The translations under genes and the position numbers were made by a program. The notes below the pieces were generated by a model. It saw nothing but the letters and a program-made list of their open reading frames with translations. It was not told the DNA's origin and made no database searches. A stretch of DNA of 64,000 bases, from NCBI GenBank assembly GCA_022822005.1, contig JAJECO010000062.1, positions 164,057 through 228,056 on the forward strand, given 5' to 3'. Below are positions 51,771 through 61,841 of the stretch, one piece after another; position 1 is the stretch's first letter; the number at the start of each line of letters is the position of its first letter. The stretch is from Candidatus Poribacteria bacterium (GTDB taxonomy: Bacteria > Poribacteria > WGA-4E > PCPOR2b).

Positions 51771-52937
51771 TTACCCAATGCCTTCAATCGCAGCCTTAAT
51801 CCATTGCAGGTTACGCTTGGGCATGATTCCGTAGTTGTAGAAAGATACAGCACGAACACCGAGCGCTGCGACTGCTTTGACATTTGCGGCGAGTGTCTCC
51901 GCGTTTGGACTTGCCGGAGGATACGCACAGAGACCAACCCAGACCCGATCCACCTCTCCGTTCATCAATCCTGCGGCGTTTCTTACACCCGTTTCAACGG
52001 ATTCCCTTGACGGCGCGTAGCACAGAATCTCGAACCAATCTGCAATATCCCGAACCCCTTCCGTGTTGAGTCCTGAATATCGCCGATCTCCCATCGCCAT
52101 TGATGAGATCGAGGCATTTGAAACAGATTTGATGTCTGCAATGAGTGAACTAACGACAGACTCGCGCATTTTGAGGTACGCCCGGGTTTCAGGGACTTTA
52201 TCACAAAATTCGTCAAACCCAATCTCGATTGGACTTCCGGACTCAAAACTGGTGACAAGCTCAGATCGCACACCGTTTGCAACAGCGGTGACATCAATTC
52301 CCTCTTTATCCGCAGATTTGCGGCAGCTTTCGCAGAAGCATAGCCCAAGCAGGAGTCGATCCGTCTCTCCGAGCGGGATACCAATCTTCTCATGTCCGTG
52401 GTAATGACGGCCCCCTTGATAATCACACGATTCCAACTCGACAGTAGCGAAATTATAGTTCGTCGTTAAGTCCGTTACCAGTGTCCGCATATACTCGCGC
52501 ACATTCTCATTCGCAGGACAGAGCGCGTGCCAGCACGGGTTACCAAAAACGTCGCGCTGGGCTACCTCTGGCTGATTTCGCCCAATCGTTGAGTTATGAA
52601 GGCACACCGTCCACGATGAGAGTTTCATGCCGTGCCGATCACAGCTATCAGAGATGCCCCGCAGTGGGTTTGTATTCTCAGCGAGCGGTGATATGGGCGG
52701 CTCGATTCGGGTGTCCTTATACAGAGATCTATCCGGTTGAAAATAGATTGCCGCCTGCGAGCTATAAAAGTTGTTCTCCAAACGATGAACACGCAGATGA
52801 TCGACGCTATGATAGCATGTTGCAACAGCAAGCGTGTTTAAACCGATCTCGTTCTTGAGGGTAGGAATGATCGAATCAACGCCCTCATCAACTATATCCC
52901 AAACGTATGCCCAGATACTCAAAATATCCATATTCAT
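51771..52937 (-). CDS. Putative TIM-barrel glycosidase-like protein
   Basis: A 388-residue protein without membrane segments. The order of predicted strands and helices, the N-terminal WAYVWDIVDEG..IIPTLK, the central V-E-L-E-S-C-D-Y-Q-G-G with a possible acidic residue, and the C-F-C-E-S-C-R-K cluster resemble putative glycoside-hydrolase-like proteins common in Poribacteria and Planctomycetes. I cannot name a family with confidence. It lies between pglZ and the SDR gene in one orientation, with gaps of 36 nt. Confidence 0.45.
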   Translation of the reverse strand: MNMDILSIWAYVWDIVDEGVDSIIPTLKNEIGLNTLAVATCYHSVDHLRVHRLENNFYSSQAAIYFQPDRSLYKDTRIEPPISPLAENTNPLRGISDSCDRHGMKLSSWTVCLHNSTIGRNQPEVAQRDVFGNPCWHALCPANENVREYMRTLVTDLTTNYNFATVELESCDYQGGRHYHGHEKIGIPLGETDRLLLGLCFCESCRKSADKEGIDVTAVANGVRSELVTSFESGSPIEIGFDEFCDKVPETRAYLKMRESVVSSLIADIKSVSNASISSMAMGDRRYSGLNTEGVRDIADWFEILCYAPSRESVETGVRNAAGLMNGEVDRVWVGLCAYPPASPNAETLAANVKAVAALGVRAVSFYNYGIMPKRNLQWIKAAIEGIG

Positions 52938-52973
52938 TTCTGTTGTCTATCCTCCATAAACGTATCACCCTTG

Positions 52974-55373
52974 TTATGATGGGAATATTTCCAACTGCCC
53001 TTTCGCTGTCGGCACAAAAACAGCACACGGTATAATCATCTCCTGCATGGAAATCCCACCCTGCACATAACGGGACGCCTCAAGCGGCATAAGGTCGCTT
53101 CGGGGTTGCACATTAGTAGAAGGAGGAATCCGTGTACGTCCTGTTGCGATCCCATAATGCGATATATTCCCGGCAGGTTGCAAGCCGATTTGGTCCGCGC
53201 TGAAATAGACAAAGCGGTCCAGATCTGCGTGCACGGGAGGGTTTGATAAACCAATATAGCGTTGATGGCGGGTCGCACCGGAGGGCATCTGAAAACCCTC
53301 CTCCGAAAAGCCCTGAGCGTTTGTAGACTCAATAAATCCACGATCGGAAATCAGAAAGACAAGGGAATCACTCGGGACCCGCTCAAGATACGGCTGGACC
53401 AGGCGTTCAAAGTTAATTTTAATCTCCTCATAAACTGTGGACAGATTTTGCGTCGCCTGCTGCAGTTTCTGGTCGATGAATGTAAAATTGACAATCTTGA
53501 CAGGAACATCTTCCGCTTCAATGAGGGCGAGTATCTCTGTTTGGTTATTTCCGCTGTCACTTACCTGTTGTACACCATGGATTCCATGCGTCTGAAAAGC
53601 GGGGATCAGTGCATTCTTCCAACCGTTGTTAGCATCCCCGTTTGGAAAATCTCCCGTAAAAATGGCATACTTATTATAATCCGCCATCGAAGGTAAAATC
53701 GAAACCAAAGGAAAAATACCGTCGAGGGCGAGTCTTCCTTGAAATGCACCCAATACCTTTGGTTTGATTGCCTCCCACGTATCCCACCGCATCCCGTCAA
53801 ACATGAAGATGTAAGCCGATCGTGACCTTTCTTGGAGATACTGTTGATAACGGGGCAGAAAAAGCAGTTCCAAGAAATCGATTGTCAGAGGAGGTCTGTC
53901 TTTATTTGACGCTATCCACGCGGGGAGGGAATCCCCAATCCGTTGGGCAAATTCTGTATTGTATTCATTTATCAACCCCTCAACCCGCCCCAAGACCTCA
54001 CCAATCACAGAGTTCGGCAAAAAATCACACTGGAAGTTAAGTTGTTCGAGTTCAGCCGCCATCAGTTCCAGCTTCGAGAGGCGTTGGGCATATCCCCAGT
54101 CTGCGACCGCTCCGACTTCCTCGGGATTCAAATCTACCTGATCTTGTGCCTTATCCGAATCCCTATCAGCCGGATAACTTTTGCGTTCTATCTTTGCGAT
54201 CAATTGATTCAACGCAACTAGATCGGTAAATGCTCGGAATACATCTTTAATCCGCAGGTAGTTTGCGGTATGTGCCTGAAACAGATGCCGGCGCTGGATG
54301 TTTTCAAGAATTTCGTTTATGTCATCCGCATCCAACGATTCAGGAAAATGGCAGAGCTGTGCAGCAAGCAAGCGTAAGGCTTCACGCACCGGAACGCAAA
54401 AGAGGGTCTCTTTCTTCACATATTCCAGTGTCTTGTTAAGATTGGAGGCATCAAGCCCTATCCACCGTTGAAAGAGTTCAAGCCGCTCCTGATTTTGGGT
54501 CAGCCAAATTTCTGTTTGTCTAATCTGGTCCATGACCCGTTCCGGATCGCTCTGGATGAGTTGAGGACAAGTTCTCCATACCTCCTCCGGTGGAGTGTTT
54601 CCATACTTCTTCCAGATCGTGTCCCCGAAGAGTTCGGGAAGAAAGAGATCGTAATCCTTATTATGCTGCGCCAATGAATACGAGGTCCAGAGAAAATGAA
54701 CAAAATCAGCATCCCCTTCCAACTTGTCCATGAATGGTAGTGCCGATCGAACCTTGAGATTCAACGCCTGAAACAGCCGAGGATATTTCTCGCCCCACGC
54801 AATTAAATCTGCATCTCTCTCCATTTTTTGCCAGATCTCTACTGCTTTTCGAACTGATAGGTTGGCTCGCAAATCGATATGCAGCTGCGTTGAAAGCAGG
54901 AGATTCGTCGCTTCAGCGGGTGTCATGGAGCGGGGATAGTTCAGACGATATGCCTGAAGCGGTTCAAAAAGTGTCCAAAAATCCTTACTGTATAACTGAT
55001 TAACGGAGTGGGTCCAACTGTATCCCGGTTGAGCAAATGCCAAGATCGATTGTGGCGTCATCTCAACAGATTGACTCCGCACAATGTAGTCAAGAATTTG
55101 GAGATTAACCTCATCCGGTTGACGAGAGACAATACATGCAGCAAAGTCGCCCGGATTATCTTTGTAGCGTTCCAAGCATTGCCGTATCCGTAGATCTCCC
55201 TCAAAAAAGATGACCGTGTATTCACGGTTAGAGAGTTTCAACGTATGAAGACTTGGAAAGATTCGCGACGTATCATGAATAAACAGCCAACGCCCTGGAG
55301 TTGGGACTGAATTTGTCAGATAATTTTCGATCCAAGAGCTGTCAATCCAATCTTCTGATCTGTTAGTGGCCAT
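52974..55373 (-). CDS. PglZ domain protein, stand-alone
   Basis: A protein of about 799 residues. The C-terminal third is a PglZ alkaline-phosphatase-like domain: Y-I-F-M-F-D-G-M-R-W-D near residue 520, F-L-I-S-D-R-G-F-I-E, and the closing G-G-I-S-M-Q-E-M-I-I-P near 776. The N-terminal part is helical and unrecognised. PglZ occurs in BREX and Pgl phage-defence systems, but no brxA, brxB, brxC, pglX or brxL lies here. An ATG at 55427 gives 18 more residues; 55373 was preferred as that extra part looks non-coding. The two genes downstream may be co-transcribed. Confidence 0.82.
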   Translation of the reverse strand: MATNRSEDWIDSSWIENYLTNSVPTPGRWLFIHDTSRIFPSLHTLKLSNREYTVIFFEGDLRIRQCLERYKDNPGDFAACIVSRQPDEVNLQILDYIVRSQSVEMTPQSILAFAQPGYSWTHSVNQLYSKDFWTLFEPLQAYRLNYPRSMTPAEATNLLLSTQLHIDLRANLSVRKAVEIWQKMERDADLIAWGEKYPRLFQALNLKVRSALPFMDKLEGDADFVHFLWTSYSLAQHNKDYDLFLPELFGDTIWKKYGNTPPEEVWRTCPQLIQSDPERVMDQIRQTEIWLTQNQERLELFQRWIGLDASNLNKTLEYVKKETLFCVPVREALRLLAAQLCHFPESLDADDINEILENIQRRHLFQAHTANYLRIKDVFRAFTDLVALNQLIAKIERKSYPADRDSDKAQDQVDLNPEEVGAVADWGYAQRLSKLELMAAELEQLNFQCDFLPNSVIGEVLGRVEGLINEYNTEFAQRIGDSLPAWIASNKDRPPLTIDFLELLFLPRYQQYLQERSRSAYIFMFDGMRWDTWEAIKPKVLGAFQGRLALDGIFPLVSILPSMADYNKYAIFTGDFPNGDANNGWKNALIPAFQTHGIHGVQQVSDSGNNQTEILALIEAEDVPVKIVNFTFIDQKLQQATQNLSTVYEEIKINFERLVQPYLERVPSDSLVFLISDRGFIESTNAQGFSEEGFQMPSGATRHQRYIGLSNPPVHADLDRFVYFSADQIGLQPAGNISHYGIATGRTRIPPSTNVQPRSDLMPLEASRYVQGGISMQEMIIPCAVFVPTAKGQLEIFPS

Positions 55374-55516
55374 GATTTCGATACGCCTCGGTGGGAGTTG
55401 TGCAAAAGCCAAAAAAGCACTTTGCATATTTTACTTGGTTGGAAAAGGTCTGTCAAGACGATTCAAAAAGGGAGAACGGACTGAATCAAATCTGACAGAG
55501 ACTAAAAAAATAGGAC

Positions 55517-55545
55517 TTGACCTTGCACATACTTTGTAGTAAAAT
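55517..55545 (+). promoter_or_regulatory. Sigma-70-type promoter for gene at 55681
   Basis: TTGACC, 17 nt, TAAAAT (both 5 of 6). It gives a leader of about 130 nt. Confidence 0.55.
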
Positions 55546-55680
55546 GCTGATAATACGGATCTGAGACAGACGCACCGATTCGGCTAAGAGACGATGAGGG
55601 TCGTATCTCGCTGATTCGTTCGATTTTAGAATTGCAACGATATTTACAAACCAAACCATCCACAATCGAAAGGGAGAACG

Positions 55681-56106
55681 ATGGCGCCAGAACAACAAGG
55701 AAGAAGAGATTTAGTCGAATATCCGCTGGAAGACAATGTTCGACTGGAAGTCTACTGGCGGGATGATCGTGCTGGGTATGGCCCCGCAGCATCTGTCTTC
55801 GCCTATGACCAAGAAATCTTGCGGCTTGACTGCTTTGGCGAGGCAAAAAAACAGGGCGGAACGGGACACTGCCACATCAATCTGAAACAGAACAAAGCAC
55901 GGCAGTGGATGTATCCGGCCGGGCCTGTCAGTGCTCATATCGAGCAAGCGATGCACGATCTCAAGCACAACCTCGGTTTCTGTTTTGCGACAAACACCGA
56001 TGAACGGATTCAGCAGACAACGGTCGATCCCGAAACGCTGGAACAGGCTGCCGAGCAGGCAGAAGCAAAGATGGTTGCATTTATGAACCAGCTCGACCTC
56101 GATTAA
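55681..56106 (+). CDS. Conserved hypothetical protein
   Basis: A 141-residue soluble protein of unknown family. It has a beta-rich first half (V-R-L-E-V-Y-W-R-D-D, L-R-L-D-C-F) with an H-C-H-I-N-L-K segment that could bind metal, and an Ala/Glu-rich helical C-terminus. It has its own promoter and a terminator, so it is a single-gene unit. AAAGGGAGAACG precedes the ATG. Confidence 0.6.
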   Translation: MAPEQQGRRDLVEYPLEDNVRLEVYWRDDRAGYGPAASVFAYDQEILRLDCFGEAKKQGGTGHCHINLKQNKARQWMYPAGPVSAHIEQAMHDLKHNLGFCFATNTDERIQQTTVDPETLEQAAEQAEAKMVAFMNQLDLD

Positions 56107-56123
56107 ACCACAAAATCAGTATG

Positions 56124-56160
56124 GAAGGGACTGTCATTTTCGTATACGGTCCCTTCTTTC
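56124..56160 (+). terminator. Intrinsic terminator
   Basis: GAAGGGAC pairs with GTCCCTTC (8 bp, loop 17 nt), followed by TTTCTTTC-type T-rich sequence, 18 nt after the stop at 56106. Confidence 0.6.
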
Positions 56161-56308
56161 TATATTCAGTTGCTAAGATACCAATTCGGAATAACCGCCT
56201 CACGTTAACCTCCTACCATTACAATAAGAGATCGCCATTCAGAAATGGTATAATCTCAATCTTTGTGTACCCCCTCCTTGAAACGATCTCAAACCCTTGG
56301 ACAGATTG

Positions 56309-57172
56309 ATGATTTTCATTGATAACACACCTCTGATTACGCTGCGACGGCTACTCATTCCCCTGCTTTGCATTACTGTATTTTGTTCACCCCGCCTTTG
56401 GGCTGCCCCGTATTGCCGGGACAGCGGATTGGTAGATATACCAACGGGAAGGGTTATCGAACATGGGGTATTTAATCTTGGCAGCTACTTCGGCTTCCGC
56501 AACGCAGGCGAATTGCCACGCGACGAAGTTGCACTCCAACTCGATTTTGGGCTTTTTGATCGCGTCGAGATCGGTTTGACAAGTGTTCGGCACAATCAAC
56601 AGCGATTTTTATTGGGAAATCTTAAAGTGCTTCTGGTTCGTGAGGCTGGAATTGTCCCTAACATCGCGGTCGGGATAGAAAATATCGGCGACAGTATTGA
56701 GAGCGGACTGAACGATGCCGAGCGTTACGAGCGCAAATCGACGTTTATAGCGGTTAGCAAACAGTTTACCCTACCAACTATCCATCATATCACGGGACAC
56801 ATCGGCTTCGGGAACAACCGCTTCGTAGAGGATATAGGCATGAGTAAGGTATTGAACGGCGTGTTCCTCGGTATTAGTAAAGACTTCCACCCCGCCTTTG
56901 CCAGAGGTAGTCTGACTTTCAGTGTTGAGGCTGATGGTCGGGGAGTTAATACGGGACTCCGCCACACCGCAGCCAACGGTTTGCAGGTTTATGTCGCGGC
57001 AGAGGCGTTGAACGCGCCAGCGATTGATGGGAGGGAGATTCGGTATTTGGCTGGTGTTTCTTGGACGAACCGTGCATTGATGAAACGGATCGAGGAAGCG
57101 AAACGCTTGGCAAAGCAAGCCGCACGACTTGCAAGTCAAGCGAAGAAAACCGCTAAAGACAGCAACGAATAA
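56309..57172 (+). CDS. Exported beta-rich protein, outer-membrane barrel-like
   Basis: A 287-residue protein from the ATG at 56309 (a TTG lies 12 nt upstream). Residues 1-31 are a signal peptide: basic T-L-R-R, hydrophobic LLIPLLCITVFC, cleavage near W-A-A. The mature part alternates polar and apolar residues with Gly and aromatic strand ends (F-N-L-G-S-Y-F-G-F, L-D-F-G-L-F-D-R-V-E-I-G-L), as in small beta-barrels of Gram-negative outer membranes. The tail is a Lys/Ala-rich helix (A-K-R-L-A-K-Q-A-A-R). It fits a two-membrane cell. Confidence 0.6.
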   Translation: MIFIDNTPLITLRRLLIPLLCITVFCSPRLWAAPYCRDSGLVDIPTGRVIEHGVFNLGSYFGFRNAGELPRDEVALQLDFGLFDRVEIGLTSVRHNQQRFLLGNLKVLLVREAGIVPNIAVGIENIGDSIESGLNDAERYERKSTFIAVSKQFTLPTIHHITGHIGFGNNRFVEDIGMSKVLNGVFLGISKDFHPAFARGSLTFSVEADGRGVNTGLRHTAANGLQVYVAAEALNAPAIDGREIRYLAGVSWTNRALMKRIEEAKRLAKQAARLASQAKKTAKDSNE

Positions 57173-57197
57173 CCCCATGGGACCAGAAAGGTGAGTT

Positions 57198-57362
57198 ATG
57201 CCAACGGATTATATCCAAGCAGCTATGCGTAAAGCACACTATGAAATATTACCCGATGGGGAAGGCTATTTTGGCAGTATTCCCGACCTTCAGGGAGTTT
57301 GTCTGAGATTGAAACGTTTGAGAAGAATCGGGGCAAGATGCCCTTCCCACAGCTATGAATGA
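57198..57362 (+). pseudogene. HicB-like antitoxin fragment
   Basis: The first 36 codons encode the HicB N-terminal strand pattern H-Y-E-I-L-P-D-G-E-G-Y-F-G-S-I-P-D-L-Q-G-V. The usual continuation with the T-x-x-E-C helix is lost; an unrelated tail follows and stops at codon 55. No hicA toxin is nearby. AAGGTGAG precedes the ATG. It is a decayed toxin-antitoxin remnant. Confidence 0.6.
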
Positions 57363-57501
57363 TAAGATTCTCAAGGAAAAATAAAAAAGGGCAAGCACAA
57401 GGCTTGCCCCTACAGTTTAAGCGATAAACATTTAGATTTTGAGATTGTAACGTTGAGACGGCAGGTCAGGAATCTATGGTGCGTAACAAGGGGATATAGC
57501 C

Positions 57502-58245
57502 TTACCAGCGTGGTATTCCGCCGAGGAGCAGTTTCTGTTCGGGAGTTCCATTTTCGAGCAGCTCTGTGACGCGGGGACCGTCGAAGGGTTCGCGGGACTT
57601 CATCCACGCATTCTGGTAGCACATCAGACAAACCCGTCGCCGCTGGTCAGACTTGTTGGCGACACCTCGATGATAAATCCAGCCGTCGAACATAACCGCC
57701 TGCCCCGGTGTAGCAAGGACAAATTTTTCGTCGGGAAAATGTGGATGCCCCTCAGGCGGACGGAATGGAACCCGTTGGCTACCGGGAAGAATCGCAATCG
57801 GACCGTTCTCCATCGTCAACTCGTCGAGGAAATAGCCGCAGTTAATTTGACCGGGGATACTGCCGTACGGCGTGTTTTCCGGTGCCATGGGCCAAGGTCC
57901 GTCACGGTGCCAGTTCTGATCTGGCTCATCCGGCTGTGTCACGCGAGCAGTTGCGCTATGGAGCTGGACACAGTTACCGAGAATCGCCTTCATGCGTGTG
58001 AACACCGGCGGATTGTCCAAGAGAAATGTAAAGCGCTCGTCCTCTTCTAAGAGTTGATGGGTGAACTGCTCGCCTTTCCTGTCAAAGGTTTCGTCCAATG
58101 CTTCGCGCAGGGATTCTACCTGTTCTTGCGTGATTGCATCCTCTACAATGAGATACCCCCACTTCAGGAAGAAAGCGACCTCCTGCGCTAATTCGGGACT
58201 GAGTTCAGGATTTAGGTGTTGTGGTATGATGGAACGATCTAACAT
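57502..58245 (-). CDS. Phytanoyl-CoA dioxygenase (PhyH) family protein, 4
   Basis: A 247-residue Fe(II)/2-oxoglutarate dioxygenase. Iron ligands are His113/Asp115 in NWHRDG and a distal His in W-I-Y-H-R-G-V-A-N-K-S; I-L-P-G-S-Q-R is the loop motif. The secernin gene lies upstream on the same strand, 30 nt away, so both may be co-transcribed. The substrate is unknown. Confidence 0.88.
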   Translation of the reverse strand: MLDRSIIPQHLNPELSPELAQEVAFFLKWGYLIVEDAITQEQVESLREALDETFDRKGEQFTHQLLEEDERFTFLLDNPPVFTRMKAILGNCVQLHSATARVTQPDEPDQNWHRDGPWPMAPENTPYGSIPGQINCGYFLDELTMENGPIAILPGSQRVPFRPPEGHPHFPDEKFVLATPGQAVMFDGWIYHRGVANKSDQRRRVCLMCYQNAWMKSREPFDGPRVTELLENGTPEQKLLLGGIPRW

Positions 58246-58275
58246 GGCTTATCTTCCTTCGAGTCATGGGGGATT

Positions 58276-59601
58276 TCAATCTGCAGCCATTTCGACGGCT
58301 TGCTCGACATCTGACAACATCTCTCGCACCGTCCCCAACATCGCCTCCACATTCTCCGCCATATATCGTGTCAGAAGTTGATTGGCAGTGTTTTCGCATC
58401 CTCGCTCAATGAGGAATTTGCCTTCTCTGGCTATCTCGTAGGCAGTGGTGAAGAGTTGGGTTTGGAGAGCTTTCCATTTTGCCTGGACAGTTGGAATCAG
58501 TTCCGGTTCTTCCAAACGCAGTTTGAGACTCAGTTGGCGGAAGAGCCACCATGGGCTGTCATCTGAAGGGGTTTCATCACCAATTGCCAAGACCTGTGGC
58601 AGTTCTCCTTCAATAAACATCGGTAGGAAAACAGCTAAACAGGGTGAATAGAAGCTACACCAGTAGACAGGCAACCGCGAACCGTCGTCGCAGAGATGGG
58701 CAACCAAACTTGCAGCGGTGTTACCGCCCTCGCCCTTATCATCATGATGAACGCAGATGGAGGTTCCGCTCGAAATTTTTGTTTGGAAGGGTTCATCAGG
58801 CGCACTCCCATCGGAGTGATCACTCAATAACGCCATCATGGTCTGCACCTCAATGTCGCCGGTGTATTTGCTCAACACGGCACAGGACCGTCCGCGACGC
58901 ATGGCACCGCTTCCGACCGAGCGATCTGCCGCGCGGCTGTATGCTTCTGAAAAATTAAATCGCGTCGAAGTATCCGTCCACCAATCTTGAGCGATTGCTT
59001 CGTTCACACTGTTTGGCGATAGGCGATCCCAGTCCTCTTCAACAGAATAGACGTTGCTGATTCCCACCGCGCCCTGAACCTGTTTAACCGCCCATTCGTG
59101 CCCCGCAGTCTGGAGGATATACGCTTCTATTGGATCGGCAATGATGTAGCCGTTATCGTAGGTGCGAACTCCCTGATCGTTGCTGAATTTCCCCTGACCA
59201 TACTTCGTAATCAACTCTGTCATGACCGTAACTGCTTCGGCGGCGGTTTTCGCGCGTTCCAAACCGAGCCGTATCAACTCCATACCGATCAACTTCGGGG
59301 AATCAAACTCATATTTGGAGGCTAATCCCTCGTTTCCAATTACGACTTGATGCTCATTAAACCCATGTTCGTATCCCCAACACCAATATGGGCGCGAACC
59401 GATATGACGATAGGTTGTGGTCACACCGGGAAGTTCTACAAACTGGCATTTTGTGCTCGTTCCGGCGGGATGGGTCTCTCTCTCGCGTTGAACAAGCGGT
59501 TGACATTCGATTGCCGGACGATCGCTATTTTTGGCAAAGATGGTTTGGTTCTCTTTAGTTGCGCTCGGCAGGGCAACCATCGTGTCACAACTTTTAGGCA
59601 T
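58276..59601 (-). CDS. Secernin/peptidase C69 family protein
   Basis: A 441-residue Ntn-hydrolase-like protein. The start SCDTMVALPSATKENQTIFA with Cys5 and the following K-N-S-D-R-P match secernins and C69 dipeptidases, where the Cys becomes the nucleophile after removal of the short leader. Internal Y-D-N-G-Y-I-I-A-D and E-W-A-V-K-Q-V are typical. No signal peptide is seen. It may hydrolyse small peptides or amides. Confidence 0.85.
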   Translation of the reverse strand: MPKSCDTMVALPSATKENQTIFAKNSDRPAIECQPLVQRERETHPAGTSTKCQFVELPGVTTTYRHIGSRPYWCWGYEHGFNEHQVVIGNEGLASKYEFDSPKLIGMELIRLGLERAKTAAEAVTVMTELITKYGQGKFSNDQGVRTYDNGYIIADPIEAYILQTAGHEWAVKQVQGAVGISNVYSVEEDWDRLSPNSVNEAIAQDWWTDTSTRFNFSEAYSRAADRSVGSGAMRRGRSCAVLSKYTGDIEVQTMMALLSDHSDGSAPDEPFQTKISSGTSICVHHDDKGEGGNTAASLVAHLCDDGSRLPVYWCSFYSPCLAVFLPMFIEGELPQVLAIGDETPSDDSPWWLFRQLSLKLRLEEPELIPTVQAKWKALQTQLFTTAYEIAREGKFLIERGCENTANQLLTRYMAENVEAMLGTVREMLSDVEQAVEMAAD

Positions 59602-59627
59602 TACAGCCCCCTTTCACATTATCCGGA

Positions 59628-61592
59628 TTAGTAATAAAAGGTATATGTTGGTCGGTTAATCATAATACTTAGAATATTCCAAAAACTTCCAATCACAAAA
59701 TCGCCCAGAATCAGCCCCAAGAAAAACGGAGTCGCTCTGCGATAAAGACGGATGCCTCCATATTTCAGCACCACCCATTTGGCAACAGCGGCGACGATAA
59801 ACGCTGCCCAGAAGGTGTACATGTGGAAGGAGACACCGTATCCGAGCGGGTGGATGGGCCACCAAAAAAGGTGACCGCGCACCACCGCCAGCAGAATGGT
59901 AAACAGGAAACCGATAGTTATGGCGATGATGTGTGCGGTGTCCGCATCCCGTGGTGCCGTGAGCCATCCGTGTAGAAAGCGATAGGAGCGCCCCCCAAAA
60001 CTGTTGATCTGTCCTCCCACCTTGCCGGTGTCCACGCCGAGGTCGAAAAAGACGTTCACCAACATAAGAATGCATAACGGCATCGCAATAATGATAAGGG
60101 TCAGCATTAGACGGGACAACCCTTTGACATCAAGGTTCCCCCGTTCTGCGAGTTTGAACGCCTCAAGCTGGTGGGGCATGGGGTGGCTGCGGTTGTCCCG
60201 ATTGAACCAGAAGAATAGGGAAAACCAGGTAAGATTTTGCCCTCCAATCCTTCGTGTGCCGAACAGACTGACTAGGCTATGATGGGGTCCAATGAAGGTC
60301 GTATTATGGATGGAGAGACCAATCTGTGCACGGATGCGCGTAACGGCAATGGCAATAGTGAGAAAATGTGCCACAAAAAACAGGACAGCGATCCAGAGTG
60401 CCATCCCGCCTCGCATTGCAAACCATACGAGGAATATCCCACCAAGTAATAGACCTAAAAACGCTGTCCTGTACCGCATCGGCTCGTTGTCATCTTCACG
60501 CGGTTGTCGCCCAATAGCTTGGAGAAATGCCCGCCCTATCTGTCGCCGCGTCCCCCATAGCACAATTACTGAGACTCCTGTATACGCTCCAATGTTCTGC
60601 TCATAAGGGAAAGGAAAGCCGGGCAGACTGTCGAGTCCGGATATAATTCCCATGAAGGCTTGCATCTTGTATAGGAAGAAAAAGAGGATGCACGACATGA
60701 GCAGGTCGAGCGGCATTAGGAAGCTGAGTCCAACCGCAAACGGATAGACCAAAATTGCGCTTCCGCCCGTCAAAAAGGCGGTCCACGGCTTTTCCGTGAA
60801 GAACATATTCAAGGAGAAATGCTTCACCGGGATTTCAGGAACTACCGGGTAAAAGAGGTGAAGTCCATTGAGAACACTGATAAACGCTGCGAGCGAAAAT
60901 CCCCACCACATTGGGCCGCTGCGAAAAAAGCTTTTGCTATTGTAAGAAATCTGGTAAGGAAGCTCGACAATCGGGTAGACGAGCCGTTCCTGTTCCGCCC
61001 ACTGCTTACGAATGATTGTATTGATGCACTGCATCACAAAAAGCAGGGCAAAGCTGAAGGCACACCACCAGAGGGTCGGCTCTATCCAGCGGCGAATATA
61101 GTGCCATTGAAGAAAATCTTCGTCGCCGTGATAAAACGCGGTTAGAACGTCCTGGTCGTTAATGGTCAACCACTCCGGTAGATATTTCCAGAACAGATCG
61201 CGCCACTCATTTTCCGGCGTGGCAAAATAGAATGCGTGCACAATGATTGAGACCAGCGGCAGGAACATGTCGTAGGACATGAACAACAGCGTCATCGACA
61301 TCAGTACGTAGAGGGAGATTAATTCTCCACTCGTCAGGGCGTACTTGGCAACGAATTTTTTCAGGGGAACGTTGATGATAACTAAAATTAGGATGGTAAA
61401 GACAACGCTGTAGAACGGCGCCATTAGCGTCGGGAAGGTGTATCGAAGGGCTTCACACTCTATATGCCAGACATAGATGAATGGAAGGAAAAGCAGTGAA
61501 AGGATCACTGTTCGCCAAGTAATTTTTTCGGGCGGTTGTCTGGAGGGCACGGCAGGTGTCGTCATAGAGGTTTCTGTCGAATGGAATTGCAT
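59628..61592 (-). CDS. Large multi-pass membrane protein, DUF6784/DUF6785-like
   Basis: A 654-residue inner-membrane protein with about 14 hydrophobic segments. Family-like features are the N-terminal W-H-I-E-C-E-A-L-R-Y segment and the central aromatic-rich loops with L-P-Y-Q-I. It resembles integral membrane proteins of the DUF6785 group found in Poribacteria and Planctomycetes; function unknown, perhaps transport. It has its own promoter, and an internal ATG at 61565 is possible. Its gene is followed by the secernin gene 26 nt later. Confidence 0.7.
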   Translation of the reverse strand: MQFHSTETSMTTPAVPSRQPPEKITWRTVILSLLFLPFIYVWHIECEALRYTFPTLMAPFYSVVFTILILVIINVPLKKFVAKYALTSGELISLYVLMSMTLLFMSYDMFLPLVSIIVHAFYFATPENEWRDLFWKYLPEWLTINDQDVLTAFYHGDEDFLQWHYIRRWIEPTLWWCAFSFALLFVMQCINTIIRKQWAEQERLVYPIVELPYQISYNSKSFFRSGPMWWGFSLAAFISVLNGLHLFYPVVPEIPVKHFSLNMFFTEKPWTAFLTGGSAILVYPFAVGLSFLMPLDLLMSCILFFFLYKMQAFMGIISGLDSLPGFPFPYEQNIGAYTGVSVIVLWGTRRQIGRAFLQAIGRQPREDDNEPMRYRTAFLGLLLGGIFLVWFAMRGGMALWIAVLFFVAHFLTIAIAVTRIRAQIGLSIHNTTFIGPHHSLVSLFGTRRIGGQNLTWFSLFFWFNRDNRSHPMPHQLEAFKLAERGNLDVKGLSRLMLTLIIIAMPLCILMLVNVFFDLGVDTGKVGGQINSFGGRSYRFLHGWLTAPRDADTAHIIAITIGFLFTILLAVVRGHLFWWPIHPLGYGVSFHMYTFWAAFIVAAVAKWVVLKYGGIRLYRRATPFFLGLILGDFVIGSFWNILSIMINRPTYTFYY

Positions 61593-61635
61593 TGCTCACT
61601 ACAGGTGGCAATCAAAGTTGCATCGTCAGATGATA

Positions 61636-61664
61636 AGTATACCCCATCTCCACTCTATTGACAA
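61636..61664 (-). promoter_or_regulatory. Sigma-70-type promoter for membrane protein gene
   Basis: On the minus strand TTGTCA, 17 nt, TATACT (both 5 of 6), about 37 nt of leader before 61592. Confidence 0.6.
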
Positions 61665-61841
61665 CTCAAAAACCTATTTTACTTGGGAGCGCAAATCATT
61701 CAACAACTGTTGGTAGAAATTGATATAAGCAAACGGGTAACTTCCGAGCGCAAACCTTTTTGCTGGACACGCTTCAGAGGCTGTGATAAACTACTTTAGG
61801 TTGCTATCAGACATTGTTTCCATACGGAAGTGATTGATCCG

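Noticed and set aside
52974..55373. A complete BREX system
   Set aside because: Only PglZ is found; none of brxA, brxB, brxC, pglX or brxL lies within the window, and the methyltransferase at 18921 is over 30 kb away and of a different type.
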